Source: Lobosporangium transversale (Eukaryota > Mortierellomycota > Mortierellomycetes > Mortierellales > Mortierellaceae). Taken from it: 64,000 nucleotides of DNA. The DNA lies in the NCBI RefSeq assembly GCF_002105155.1, contig NW_019029055.1:1-64000 (forward strand). The letters are read 5' to 3'. Below the pieces are notes generated by a model. The model was not told the origin of the DNA. It searched no databases and saw nothing but the letters and a program-made list of their open reading frames with translations. Of this stretch, positions 22,299-33,367 are shown piece after piece. The first letter of the stretch is position 1. Every line of letters begins with the position of its first letter. A program made the position numbers and the translations under genes.

Positions 22299-24157
22299 TT
22301 ATATGTTCTCTAGATTGTCATCATGCTCATCTGCCTCGTGGTTATTGTCATAAAGTCTGCTAATACCCCCTTGGACCAACTTTTGGAGTCCTTCTGTATA
22401 GAGATCCCTGACAGGCTTTGTATTTGGAATCATATCATGAGGCGGTTCATGTTCAAGAATACCAAAATGCCGAAGTTCAGATATGACGGTTTGAATATCG
22501 CCTTCCTTGGATACTTCAAAATGAGCCTGGCTGTTGAAAGACAAATTGAACTCGGAATCAATCTTCGAGTCAACCTTGGAAACCAGGTGAATGTTCATTG
22601 AGATTGAATGCGCAAGATACTCCCAGCTCATATTACTGCCTTTAGCTGCATGGGCTGATTTAATCAGACGGTTAGAATGTTCCTGAAACATGTCAGCTGG
22701 GATCCACCCATCATCACTACCAGAGGTATTAATCAGCCACGAACGCATAATAGCCTTCTTAAGCTCAGGCGACCAAAGACATCGAATCCCGTAGGCCAGT
22801 TTCAGAAGCTCATTCCCATAATTCTTTGTACCATTCGCTTGGAACCTCCTGTGGAGCTAGAACCATAATGCGTCTTGAAAATCGTGGCCGCAAGATTCAT
22901 CTGAAGATGAAAGAGTTGCATCACTGGGATTGCCCATTCTAAACGATCGAACCTGGTGACATCCGTTATACGCCACTGTTGGGCGGAGACTACACGTGCA
23001 ACGGTTAGCAGGTCACCTCCAATAATGACCGACCTGCCTTCAAACCACGGCTTTTGCAGCTTAAGCATCCTCATAAAGACCGTCCCTATGACCTCGATAT
23101 TGCCCGCGGTCGAGGACTGGTCAATCTTCATCGTTGGCAATGGGATTGCTATCGACTTTGTTGCCTTGAGAACGTCCATCTTGCGCATTTGAACCGCATG
23201 CTGAGCGTACTCATCCGAATAACGCTGCAAGTCATCAGAGATATGAAATCGATGCATACCTTTTTTGTGATGGTTAGCAGGAAGGAATTCCCATATTTGA
23301 GGACGAGTTTGATTATATATCCTTGAGGGAATGTCGCCAAGGTGCTCATCCATAATTATTGTTGCCGTAGTGCCGCTCTCAAAAGTATCACGGTTGTCCT
23401 TACGCTGGTTCTCCTTCCTGTTTGCGAAGTTGATATTGTCGTAAACCAACATCCATGGCTTCTCGAGGACTTGCTTACATACGTTTTCCAAGGCTACCTT
23501 GGTCAAGCGCTGAAGTGTGTCAGATGTTGAGTCATAAGAGACACTTAAACAAGCGGATGAAAGCATCCTAACGGCTCTTTTGCTGCATCCACTTCCGCGG
23601 AAGAAAAACCCTAAGAACGTCTGCAATTGATTTGCCTGCTGGTTCTTCTGGAGCATCAACATGCTTGCAATAAATGGCACTATGATTCGCTCTTCTCGAG
23701 ACGCCCGTAAATTGTTGCTAGCAAATCCCATCAAAACTGATGTCAAAACTGGCGCGTTCTTCACCACAATTTTGCTAATGAGATCAAAGGAGAAGTTTTC
23801 GAAAAATTCTGGAGTAGGTCCGTTCTTGGGACAATGTAAACAGCCTTTTGAAGACATGTGCTCCATTTCCTTCTCAACGTGTTTCACAACGACAGCAACC
23901 GTAGATCGGGCAAAAGACTCCGTTTCAAAGACAGTCTTTTTATCTTTCCAGATTTCCACCATCTTTGCTGGACCACCTTTACCTTCAAAAAAACCAACTC
24001 TTTGTTTCACGAACGATTCCTCTGAGTCGAACGCTAATATAAGGAAATCGCGCAATGACATTTTTTGGGCCGCCAGGGCTTTGAAGATCTTGAGAACAAA
24101 CTGTTGTCGGGCAGCATACTCTGGAGTGGCTTCAAGAACGAATTGGATATTGTCCAT
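22299..24157 (-). pseudogene. DUF6589-like protein gene, apparently broken near its C terminus
   Basis: A 451-aa frame (24157-22802) contains VYDNINFANRKENQR..TTATIIM (from ~residue 237) and GGDLLTVARV (~380) followed by FDRLEWAIPVMQLFHLQMN, which I recall as conserved in fungal DUF6589 proteins. The C-terminal part continues in another frame: YGNELLKLAYGIRCLWSPEL, then the 22748-22299 frame with GWIPADMFQEHSNRLIK. The frames meet near 22820-22840 with no obvious intron, and the stretch expected between GSK and YGNELL seems short, so a deletion plus frameshift is likely. Asp residues in YDN and GGD could be catalytic in an RNase H-like transposase; that is inference. It is convergent with the helicase and lies in the left copy only. 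Confidence 0.6.
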
Positions 24158-24239
24158 ATTTGAAAGCTAGCATTTTGATATAAAGCCAAGAGCCATACTT
24201 AAAACAAGTTAGAACGACTTTTTCTGTGAGAAGCAGTAG

Positions 24240-24455
24240 TTTTATTCTTAAATATTTACCTTAAAGTTAGAGATTTTTGGTGAGGTTCAGAAGCTTTGAG
24301 TGTTGCTGAAGTGTGAAGGCTTTTTTTTGAACTTTTGTTTGATTTATTTTTTTATTTGTTTTTGTGCCTGACTAGATCAAGTTTATCTCTCTCTAAGTGC
24401 ACGCAGTGGACTCAATTAAATGCAACCATTTCCTTTCTCGGACCCACGCCAAAAC
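24240..24455 (-). repeat. Right terminal inverted repeat of the helicase/DUF6589 element
   Basis: Inverted counterpart of 16027-16240 and the same orientation as 33055-33268. It ends CCCACGCCAAAAC at 24455, after which the sequence changes to GGACTAAGG and the small GACGGGGGG element. Confidence 0.85.
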
Positions 24456-24460
24456 GGACT

Positions 24461-24844
24461 AAGGAAAAATGCACCCCCGGCTGAGAATTCCTAAAACCCC
24501 CCCCCCGTTAACATACCTTTATTCGGAATTCCTATCCCCCCGGCAACCACGTAATCCTTAACCCCCCCTGTCAACATTCTAGAGCTGCTTTTTGAAATTG
24601 AGAACCGTTTTTCATTCCTAATCAAGAGCATCAAGTTGGACCTGAGTTTATGCAAGCATCTTTGTGGCTTGTTGACAGCAAAACACGTCAAAAAAAAAAA
24701 AAAAAAAAAAAAAGAGCCCAACTGTACCCTCACACTGTAAGTGTAAAAGGCCCCATTGTCCCAATCTGTATTTAAGACAATAAATGTCATTGATTGCGAA
24801 GATAGTTTGGATTGTGCGACATGTGGTCTTATATAGTGTAAAGT

Positions 24845-24877
<33 letters not shown>

Positions 24878-25283
24878 CGATGACTATATCGGGCTTGTGT
24901 GGTGCATGTAAAGTTGCTGAAGGTTCTGAGCCTAGAGATAAATAAAATACTAGGGGGGGAGCCATTCATCAAGGAACATGTGTCTGTCTAGCTGATTTTT
25001 CTACTGTCAAGTTTTTGATGATAAGATAAAAAGTAAGAGGGCTATAATAGCGTTGAGTTTAATAGAAAGACAGATGCAACCAAAAGCAGAAAATAAGACC
25101 CAAAAACAGCCTCAAAATGTTGACGGGGGGATAAAGATTCCGATAATTAAAACGGTTGACGGGGGGTTAAGATTTGCCTTTCGAGAATCTTTACGGGGGG
25201 TGCTTCGGAATTCTGACGGGGGGTTTTGGGAATTCTCAGCCGGGGTCAATTTTTTATTCTGACGGGGGGATGCATTTTTCCTT
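24461..25283. mobile_element. Short TIR element with GACGGGGGG subterminal repeats (MITE-like)
   Basis: The ends AAGGAAAAATGCA and its complement TGCATTTTTCCTT bound ~820 bp. Inside each end are repeated C/G-runs: CCCCCCGTTAAC, CCCCCCGGCAACC and CCCCCCTGTCAAC on the left and five (T)GACGGGGGG units on the right, in mirror orientation. The GAATTC-containing segment is also mirrored (CTGAGAATTCC against GGAATTCTCAG). Two long A/T runs lie in the centre (24690-24712, 24848-24877). No protein is encoded. Clustered subterminal repeats of this kind are usual transposase-binding sites. A TA may flank the right end. Confidence 0.7.
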
Positions 25284-26244
25284 TATTCAAATCAATTCTA
25301 CTTGTTTCGACTGTACTTATTTTGGCAGACTTTTTTGTAATTAACCATATTTTTGACCCTGCATGATTTTTCAGACCAAAAAAATCTTTTTCTGCCTACA
25401 AATCACGGGAACAGATGTCAGAGGTGTAAAAAGAGGCGTAGGTGCAAAAGGAGGCGTAGGTGTAAAAAGAGGTTTTAGTTAGTTTTTTTTTTTTTTTTTT
25501 TTTTTTTTTCGTTTGACACCTGAACCCAAGTATGGCGGTGACCACTCAGACCTCTCCCTCAAGCCCTATTTTAAATGGATAGTAAACTTTTTTTTTGACA
25601 CCTAACCGCAAACCGTTTTTGATGCCACAGTCAGCTCCTCTATGACCTTTTACTATGCTTGAGTTACCATGTTTTTTTGTAAAATCATCGGTCTTTATAT
25701 TTCATATTTCAGTACAAAGGTCTAATGAGATCGAGTAAATAACCTTGCGATATAGGCTACATCTGTTTGAAAGCTTGCAATGATGTCGCACGTTGAAAGC
25801 GACCAAACCGACTTGATTTCAATTATCGTTCGCGCTTGCCCATTTCTAATAAACAGGATGCGGTCAGGTCGATGATCGCTGGACAAAGACGTGGATGGTT
25901 CTCTTTAGTGGTGCCGTTCTAAAGACCTCGGGGATCTCACTTGTCGGGGTAACCTAACTCCTCTGGCTCCTTCGAGCTCTCTTTGATTGTCAGATTGTTG
26001 AGCGTAGTCTGTCTTTTTGGTGCAGAAGGGATGGAGACATGAAAAAGCACAAGCTTGTTGGCAGAAATGTCGTCGAATCCAGGCTCTTCTTTCTTCTTGA
26101 TAGTACCTTTGAGTTTTCTGGGGATTGTTGTCCACTGGGAATGCGATAGACTCTCCATCGACAAATACAAGAAAGTGAAATTTCGTCTGTCATTTGTGTA
26201 ATTGAGTGCTGAAAAGAAGAAAATCAATGGAAGGCTGTGAGTGA
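25284..26244. other. Non-coding stretch with a short tandem repeat
   Basis: No convincing gene. About 25425-25475 has three copies of an ~18-bp unit (AGGCGTAGGTG, AAAAGG). A T-run lies at 25480-25510. Short minus-strand frames near 25905-26350 have no recognisable content and overlap in shifting frames. Confidence 0.5.
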
Positions 26245-26900
26245 GAATACAAGGGTTGTTGTATTTAGTACGCAGTACTAGTAGGCCACACTGGACACTT
26301 GGTACTAAAATCATTACGATCTTTTTATATCTGTATGCATTCGGTAACATACCTCTAGCAAAGAAGGGGCCGGAAAGGTGTTTTGTTTTTCTTTAGGCAG
26401 GGAATAAAAAATGAAAATGGTAAAAGAGTGGAGGAGGCAAGTAAATGGTGGACATGGTGCATCGTGATAATATAGCTTGATATATGGTGTTTGCTGATAC
26501 TTTTTTGTTGGATTGATTTTTTACTAATTAATTTTTCCCACAAACTCATAGGCAGATCAGATCCAGTTTTCTGTGCTCCCTTCTAGCAGAAGGCAGCCGC
26601 CTATTACATGCAAAGGAAGGAAAAATATCAGTAGAAAAATATCAGCAATCACGATGCACTCTGTCCACCATTTACTTGCCTCCACTCTTTTAGTGCATCT
26701 AGCAGTATTAACCATTTTCATTTTTTATTCCCTGCCTACAAAAATTCAAAACACCTTTCCGGTCTCTTTTTTGCTAGAGGTATGTTGCCGAATCCATACA
26801 GATATAAAAAGATCGTATTGACTTTAGTATCAAGTGTCCAGTATGGCATATTAGTACTGTGTACCAAAATAACGAAAATTTAGGATGACATACTCGTACT
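26245..26900. repeat. Imperfect palindrome, arms ~230 bp (foldback or MITE-like)
   Basis: The left arm (~26260-26490) and right arm (~26640-26870) are inverted copies with scattered mismatches. Shared landmarks are GGACACTTG, TACGATCTTTTTATATCTG, AACATACCTCTAGCAAA, CCGGAAAGGTGTTTTG and GCAAGTAAATGGTGGACA. The loop is ~150 bp. Divergence of roughly 10-15% makes it much older than the 6-kb arms around it. No gene is inside. Confidence 0.75.
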
Positions 26901-27374
26901 GCTTGCCAAAATAACAAAAATGGTATCAACGAAAGATTTTAGTATCACTTTCCATGGGTATTGTGCGGATCAGTTTTTGTGTTAGGATCACCTGCATCTT
27001 TGTTTATGAATGTCTAGCATCACTTCCATGTGCTCTCAACAAAAAAAAATGGGCGCTCGGGGCGGGGATGGAAATGATACTAATATGCATCTACGAGATT
27101 CATCTCTGCAACACTCCCAAAGTGTCTGAGTGCTCCATATACGCATATCTGCGTTCTCAGGATCCATAGAATCCAAATGCTCTATACGACAGGTTTTGTG
27201 AAGAGGGATGAAGGGATTGAACATTTTGCAATTGCGGAAGGGGAATTGTACACTAGTCAGTCATCCTTCCCATGGCATGCATCCAAAGAGTGACAAAAAA
27301 TCAACCATGCACTGAGGTACTAAAATCTATAAATTATCTATTAGTACGCAGGACTGTCAATTCCCCCTCTCTCC
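26901..27374. other. Non-coding stretch inside the spacer
   Basis: No recognisable gene. It ends in CT-rich sequence (CCCCCTCTCTCCTCCCC) exactly where the right arm of the inverted repeat begins; the corresponding left-arm end is AG-rich. Motifs such as ATTAGTACGCAG recall the palindrome just upstream. Confidence 0.5.
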
Positions 27375-30300
27375 TCCCCATCATTATTTTCTTTATCATC
27401 ATTCATTAGCCAACGGCTTCCGGGGGCCATATATTCAACTTCTTCACTCTCCAATCACACCTCATCCGAGATCTATTCACGATTTAGTTCCTCTATCAGA
27501 GTACATGGACTTTATTGATTCACAATTCTACTTTCATTTGAGTTGTCCGTCTAGCTTGCCTTCTTCCTGCATCTCCGGAGCTCATCTTGCAGATCAACCG
27601 CCAAAACATATTGCTTGATATTTTTTAATTCGATTGTCGGCGTAGGATCCACACGATTTGCTCCAATTCTGTAAGTTTTTTTCTTGAACTCTTCGGCCAT
27701 GTCTTGCGGGACAACAAAAATAAATACAACCTCGTCAGAGGAGCTAATCCACTTTTTATCTTGCAGAGTTTTCAGAAGTTCCTTGAAGTTTTTACTTTTG
27801 ATGCCATGATTCTTGTTCGTTGTAATCTGGAGTAGATATTTCGGAGCTATTAACATATCCACACAAGCAAAGGTCTTACTCTTTGGCAGCCACAATGATC
27901 CTTCCATATCGTCCTTCACATATTTATCCAAAGTATGAAAGAATTTGGTTTTCGGACTTTCTTCGACTTCAATAGTTATCTCAGTGCCATCATCAATGCT
28001 CTTGGCCTTAAAGCTACGACCGCCCAGCCGCAGCATGCGCTGCACATAGTTTTGGAACATTACTCCTTTGCCTAGTGGATTACTATCGACGAGCTTTCCC
28101 AACACATTGGCCCAGGTACTCTCGTTTAATAAACCACACACCTTTTGCATAATATGATTAGAAGCCCATCGTAATTCGAATCCTTCATGATCTTCTGTTG
28201 GATAACGGTGAAAAATCTGGCTGCTATATTCCATTGAATCCCGGCCTTGCATATAATGGTTTATTATCCTTGATGGGTCCTGGAGATCGTCAAGAGCTAG
28301 CTGAAGGCGTTCTAATGCTTCCGACTCGGCTTTGGCTATTGTCCCATTATTCCCGAATACCTTTCTCGGTTTCTCGAGGACATATCTTGGCACGCCACCG
28401 ATCTTGTCATAGAGCTCTTCTAAAAGGTTCTCACGGGATTTGTCAGAGTCAAAGGCCTCTTTAAAGACTCGAACCTTGTTTTTGCATTCTATTAACTCAT
28501 CTAGTTCCCACGGAGCCATGTAGTACTTCCATATGACCTTCTTCATGATTTCTTGGTACCCCTTCGTGCTAGAAAGTAAAGTTTTTGGTGATACCGAGAA
28601 GATAGTCCTGGATTTCAAGAGCAGTGGTGTTGGTGAGCTGTCGACTAGGAACCAAGTGCTGGGTAGTTGCAGGAAGGATTTGAAATCCTTTATCTCCCCA
28701 CTTCGAATAGTAGATCTTCCACCGAAAGCATAACACGATGAACCTTCCTTTTGCTGGATGATGATAATAGGCGGGTCTTCCTCGTTGCTAGTGGCAAGCA
28801 TTCGGATGGCGAAGTATACGAGAAAGGATGATTTTCCTATACCGGCTGTCCCTGTGAGAACCATTTGGGGGTCTTCAGCCTTTATATCCCCACCTACACC
28901 ATACTTCTTGATGATCTCATCGTAGAATTCTTTGTAAGTTTGTCGTACATACAGATCTTCCGTGTCGATCACAGGAAGCTTTGTCCCCAAAGGGCTGGAT
29001 ATCACGTCTAATTCTTGAAATGATGCGTTTTGGAGGGAAGTGGCCGTTTGGGATATTGAATAGTACAAGTCAGTCCTTCCCACCCTGACGCCATTATTAC
29101 CAAGTACTGAAACCAGTTCTTTACTTGTAAGGACGGAGGGATCAGGATCGCCGTTTATTAAAGCCTTTTGGGCAAGTCCTGCTGCACTAATCGCCTCCAT
29201 TAGGCTCATGTTTTCTAGCTTGACCTTTTTAGAGGAGCTCCTATCACTCTCGTCATTCTCTAGCTGATCTCGATCTCTTTTCGAAACTTTGTTAAAATTT
29301 AAACAAATAGAATAGTTTTAGAAGGCAGTTTGACGCCTTAAATCGAAACTATCAGTCCAATAAGAACTAAAGACATACCTCGCTTCGGTACTTCAACAAT
29401 AATGTAAATGAGATTATCTGCTGCCTCGTCAGGAAAGTAAGTGTGGAGTTTCTCAAGTACGTTGTCAAGGGCCTTGAGTGACTCTTTAGGAAACTTGCAT
29501 AGTTCCTCTACTGTTGAACCATTAGGGATGAGCTTGAGAATAAGATCCTTCGCATCGGTACCATTAAAAGTGTTTTCATTCTCTGCTTTAATGGCATCCT
29601 TTAAGTCGTCAATAGTTTGGTCGGAACGAATGATCACTGAGAATTCCGGTTCTCCTTCCACAAGGCAGAAAAGTTTCAGTTTAATTGGCTTGGAAGACTT
29701 GATGTTGTTTGTGGTTGATTTAGAGATTCGCGACATTGAAGATTTGTGTGCCAGACGTGAAGAATTTCTGATTGATTTATTCTCTCGTGCCAGATGTGTA
29801 GAATTCTTTGATTTATTTTCTTGTGCCGGACGTGTAGAGGTAGATTTATTTTCTTTTGGCATGATTGTACAGTGTTACAAGATTGCAAGGTTACAAAGGG
29901 AGTATGAGTGAGTGCTGAGAGGCAAAATTATGTTGATCTCGTACTTTATTTGTTTCTGTGAAGAAAATGAACCACGTGTTGTGCTCCTGAAACAATTCAA
30001 ATCAATCAGGCGCGTAATTTTTGTGATGTATAAGAGATCCATGTTTCTCGTTTTCTTTTTTTCTTTGATGTTGATGCTCCCGAGTCCTCTGGCAATTGAG
30101 TCGTTGACTGCAGAGAACATAGATAGAGTCGAGATGTGGATAACAATGATGCCTTTGGTGGATTGGGTACCACCAATAGAGAGAAGGAGAAGGAGGAGGA
30201 GGAGCAGGAGGAGCAGCCAGTAAAAGAAAAGCTAATGAAGGATGAGGACTAGACAGCCCCTGAGATGATTGCTGTTGTTGGCATTGATTGTTGTAAATAT

Positions 30301-30590
30301 ATTGCATAAAGTTGAACGTATATTGGTGATATTGGTGTTGCTGATTGATCTTGACATGATACTGCTGTAATTGTGCTCCTATCTGATGTGGTTCGAGCTG
30401 ATGCTGTAGGTGCTGTCGTTGCTGTTGCTGTTGCTGTTGCTGCTCTTCCTGCTGCTGCGGTCGTCGCTACAGCCCTTTTAATTGTTGCTGTATGAGTTGA
30501 GCGGTGCTATTTGAACTCTTCGAAACTTCCTATATATTATTATCCGGACAAGTTTGACAGTGGGATGTCCGGATATTGCAAGTTCGACTG
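27375..30590 (-). mobile_element. Truncated second copy of the Crinkler-bearing pogo-like element
   Basis: The CAGTCGAAC terminus is at 30590 with TA at 30591-30592. The other terminus is absent: the copy stops at 27375, in the low-complexity tract after the Crinkler 3' UTR. Lacking one TIR it should be immobile, although its gene is intact. Confidence 0.85.
27551..29862 (-). CDS. Crinkler family protein, second copy
   Basis: Exons 29862-29379 and 29286-27551, the same structure as the copy at 19434-21745, again 739 aa. One residue differs (Asp for Gly in the SID-x-GTEIT stretch). CRN header, P-loop and REase-like core are all intact. The upstream region, including the Gln-rich remnant at about 30002-30466, is also duplicated, so expression signals are probably shared. 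Confidence 0.8.
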
Positions 30591-30644
30591 TACATCAAGT
30601 GCAGAAAATTAATTCATTACCCTGTAGGTCCTTGCAATCAAAAG

Positions 30645-30678
<34 letters not shown>

Positions 30679-30770
30679 ACGCGTCTATCCAAACAATTTT
30701 CTGGATTTCGTTTGTTTTGTGGATGATAAAGCTGTTTCATCAACTATTTGTTAGTTGCCATATTTATTCT

Positions 30771-32930
30771 TCAAAGCTGTGGAGTAATCAATGATCTTAA
30801 ACTGTGGCCTTGGTGTGGAAGTTCGGATATGGGGGACGGTGGCAGTATGGGCGCATCCGATGGGCAGTCTAGTCGCCACGACCGTAAGCTTGGAGAAGTT
30901 GGTATTTCGGAAACATCCATCGACAGGATCTCTTGAACTGCAGCGGATTCTTTTCTGGGCAAGTCTAGTTCTAAAAATTCGCCTGGAAAGAGTGGCAAGG
31001 GTTGTGTATTTGGGTTGGAGTTGCTCCGGAAATCCCTGGAGATCGGGGCAGGACGGTGCAGCAATTGATATTTATCCCCATACAGGAAACTTCCGCCTTC
31101 CAGCGGCTTATCGGCGCATCTGGTCTGCACAGTATGATTGTCTCCAGTTGATCCCTTTAGGTACACCGCTACATCCCGTAGCTGGCTGCCATCATTGATA
31201 TCTGCATTCAATCTCTTCAATATTCCTGCCACCTGGCTCAAGTGGAAATCGAAGAACGGTGTCCATATTGTCAATTCGTTGATTGATGCAGTATCTGTGA
31301 TCTTCCCAAAATTATCCCCCAATTTTTCGAGCACCTTCTCAGGCAATACGCAGCTGGGAGTGGCTTCGCTACATATAGGATATAGATCTCGGTTAAATGC
31401 TTCAAGTCGCCACGAAACCAAGATATCCTTTGCAAGCCTCTTCTGTTCGGCAGTCCGAGGCGCACTAACAGATACCTGTTACGTACCGAGGCTTGGGAGT
31501 GCACCTCAGGTGCACTTCCATTTTTATTCATAAGGTCAGAATATCATGTGACGGTCATAGAGAGTCCTTGATAAAAGGCTCTCGTTTGACAATAATAAAA
31601 ACAACTTTTGATCTCCTTGACTTCTAATATCTGAAAAACATCTCAATACCCATTTTGGAGCACGCTTTAGGACATCGTTGTGCGACACATCTTCGTCCAG
31701 GCAAGGCCTACACAAATCACAGCAGTCTTCAGTGTATCCAGGCGGGTTTTGGAATACGTTGTTAAGTACAGCTCTTCTGCACAACTTAGTGTTGATGAAG
31801 TCGTTGACAGCTTGATCAAACTTCATGCGTTTGGGGGCCGCTCTTCCGACTGCTGCATCCTTGGAAAGCTTGCTGTTAACTTCACCGTCCGCTACTAAGA
31901 CAATGCCAACCCCTTTCCGCTGTGGATCGCGGGCTGCGCGCCCGAGTCGTTGAACAAGTGATACTACAGAGTCGGGTACGCCGACTTGAACAACTCGATC
32001 GATATCACCTATGTCGCATCCCATTCCTGCCGCTTCTGTTGAAAGGAGTAGCAAGATTTCTCCCTGTGCGAACCGCTCCAAATGGTGAATTTTGCCCTCT
32101 TCAGATAAATTAGCATGAAAAACGTCGATTTTAGACGCGTTGCTGCCGGCCACGCTTTTTAAATGCTCGAAAACCCCCATCATCTCGTTCTTTGCGTCAA
32201 AGTAGGCAATAGTCTTTTTTTTGAAATTCAAGAGGGAGTTGAAATGTGAGTAGCGCTCGCCCTTTTTCCTGCAGTATATCTTCACCTCATATCTGATGTT
32301 TGGTCGATCATTCCCAAGATTGATGATTAGAGGATCCTCCATTCGTATTGCCCGAGTAACGTCTCCTAGTAGATATTTGGGGAGCGTAGCCGAAACAGCA
32401 ATAAAAGGTATATTTCGGATCGTAGGTCGAAAGGAGAAAATCATTGAATATGCCTCCCTGAATTTATCGCCCCATGTACTCACAACATGGGCATCATCTA
32501 CAATCACGGCCAATAATTGCTGTTGCCATCTCTTATTTCTCCAGATTCCTTTTAAGTGGTCGCTTTCAAACAAGAGCTCAGGGGTTACGAAAACAGCCCT
32601 GTAGATACCCTCGGAAAGATCCTTAACTAGTTGCTCGTTGGAGGTAATTTGATCCCCAGCAGATAAAGCTACATTCCTGATCTCAAGTTTGTTTAGCTTT
32701 GCAGATTGTTCCCACATAGTCGCCTTCAGAGGGCTTATTATAAGGATAGTCTGCTCTAGCCAAAGAACCGGAGGAAGGAAATAGACAAGCGTTTTGCCCC
32801 ATCCGCATGGCGCGATTAGGACACAATCTGTTCCTTGGTCAATACATTGGATGACCTTTATTTGATCCTCCTTGGGTGTCAATCCAAACTTCCGCTCACA
32901 CTCAATTTTGACAATCTCTGGAGTGATCAT
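30771..32930 (-). CDS. RecQ-like helicase, second copy
   Basis: Exons 32930-31650 and 31475-30771 mirror the left-arm gene; the 464-aa first frame and the 216-aa downstream frame are identical in sequence to those of the first copy. Walker A, DDAH, SAT and QRLGRAARDP motifs are unchanged. Here it has no DUF6589-like partner on its far side, so the element is incomplete. Confidence 0.8.
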
Positions 32931-33054
32931 TATAGTTACTATTTTTCTTTTTTTTTACACGAGGATATGAGAAGCGCAGCGAACAATGGTGGCGCAGCCA
33001 TAGATCAGATCAAAAGAACGGACAAGAACAATTGTAGTTCATCTTTTATTATTC

Positions 33055-33268
33055 TTTCTTTCTTAAATATTTACCTTGAAGTTAGATATTTTTGGTGAGG
33101 TTCAGAAGCTTTGAGTGTTGCTGAAGTGTGAAGGCTTTTTTTTTGAACTTTTGTTTGATTTATTTTTTATTTGTTGTTGTGCCTGACTAGATCACGTTTA
33201 TCTCTCTAAGTGCACGCAGTGGACTCAATTAAATGCAACCATTTCCTTTCTCGGACCCACGCCAAAAC
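33055..33268 (-). repeat. TIR of the helicase element, third occurrence
   Basis: Mirror of 16027-16240 and same orientation as 24240-24455. It is followed by ~99 bp of DIRS flank shared with the left arm (CACTCAAAAATTCTTCGCCC). Confidence 0.9.
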
Positions 33269-33367
33269 ACTCAAAAATTCTTCGCCCCTCTAGTTATGTG
33301 TGACCTAAAAAGGAAACTGATATGTTTCCGGTCACATTTCAAACTAGAGAGGGCTGGGTCGAGCCTA

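Larger units (their letters stand above)
16027..24455. mobile_element. Two-gene TIR element: RecQ-like helicase plus DUF6589-like gene, with nested Crinkler element
   Basis: Both ends carry the same ~215-bp sequence in inverted orientation, starting GTTTTGGCGTGGGTCCGAG on the left and ending in its complement at 24455. The helicase starts ~340 bp inside the left end and points inward; the DUF6589-like gene starts ~300 bp inside the right end and also points inward. The TIRs therefore lie just upstream of both genes and may act as promoters. Between them a 3.5-kb element carrying a Crinkler gene is inserted; without it the element is about 4.9 kb. I found no target-site duplication. I cannot assign a named superfamily; RNase H-like transposase activity for DUF6589 is inference. 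Confidence 0.7.
27375..33367 (-). repeat. Right arm of the ~6.0-kb inverted repeat
   Basis: Reverse complement of 15928-21920. It holds the second helicase and Crinkler copies, the left TIR of the Crinkler element, one TIR of the helicase element and ~99 bp of DIRS flank. It lacks the Crinkler element's right TIR and the whole DUF6589-like gene. Beyond 33367 the flank differs from that of the left arm. Confidence 0.95.

Noticed and set aside
15928..33367. Assembly artefact from unremoved hairpin adapters
   Set aside because: The spacer is 5.5 kb of complex, distinct sequence and arms end at different element boundaries, unlike adapter chimeras. It still needs read support.
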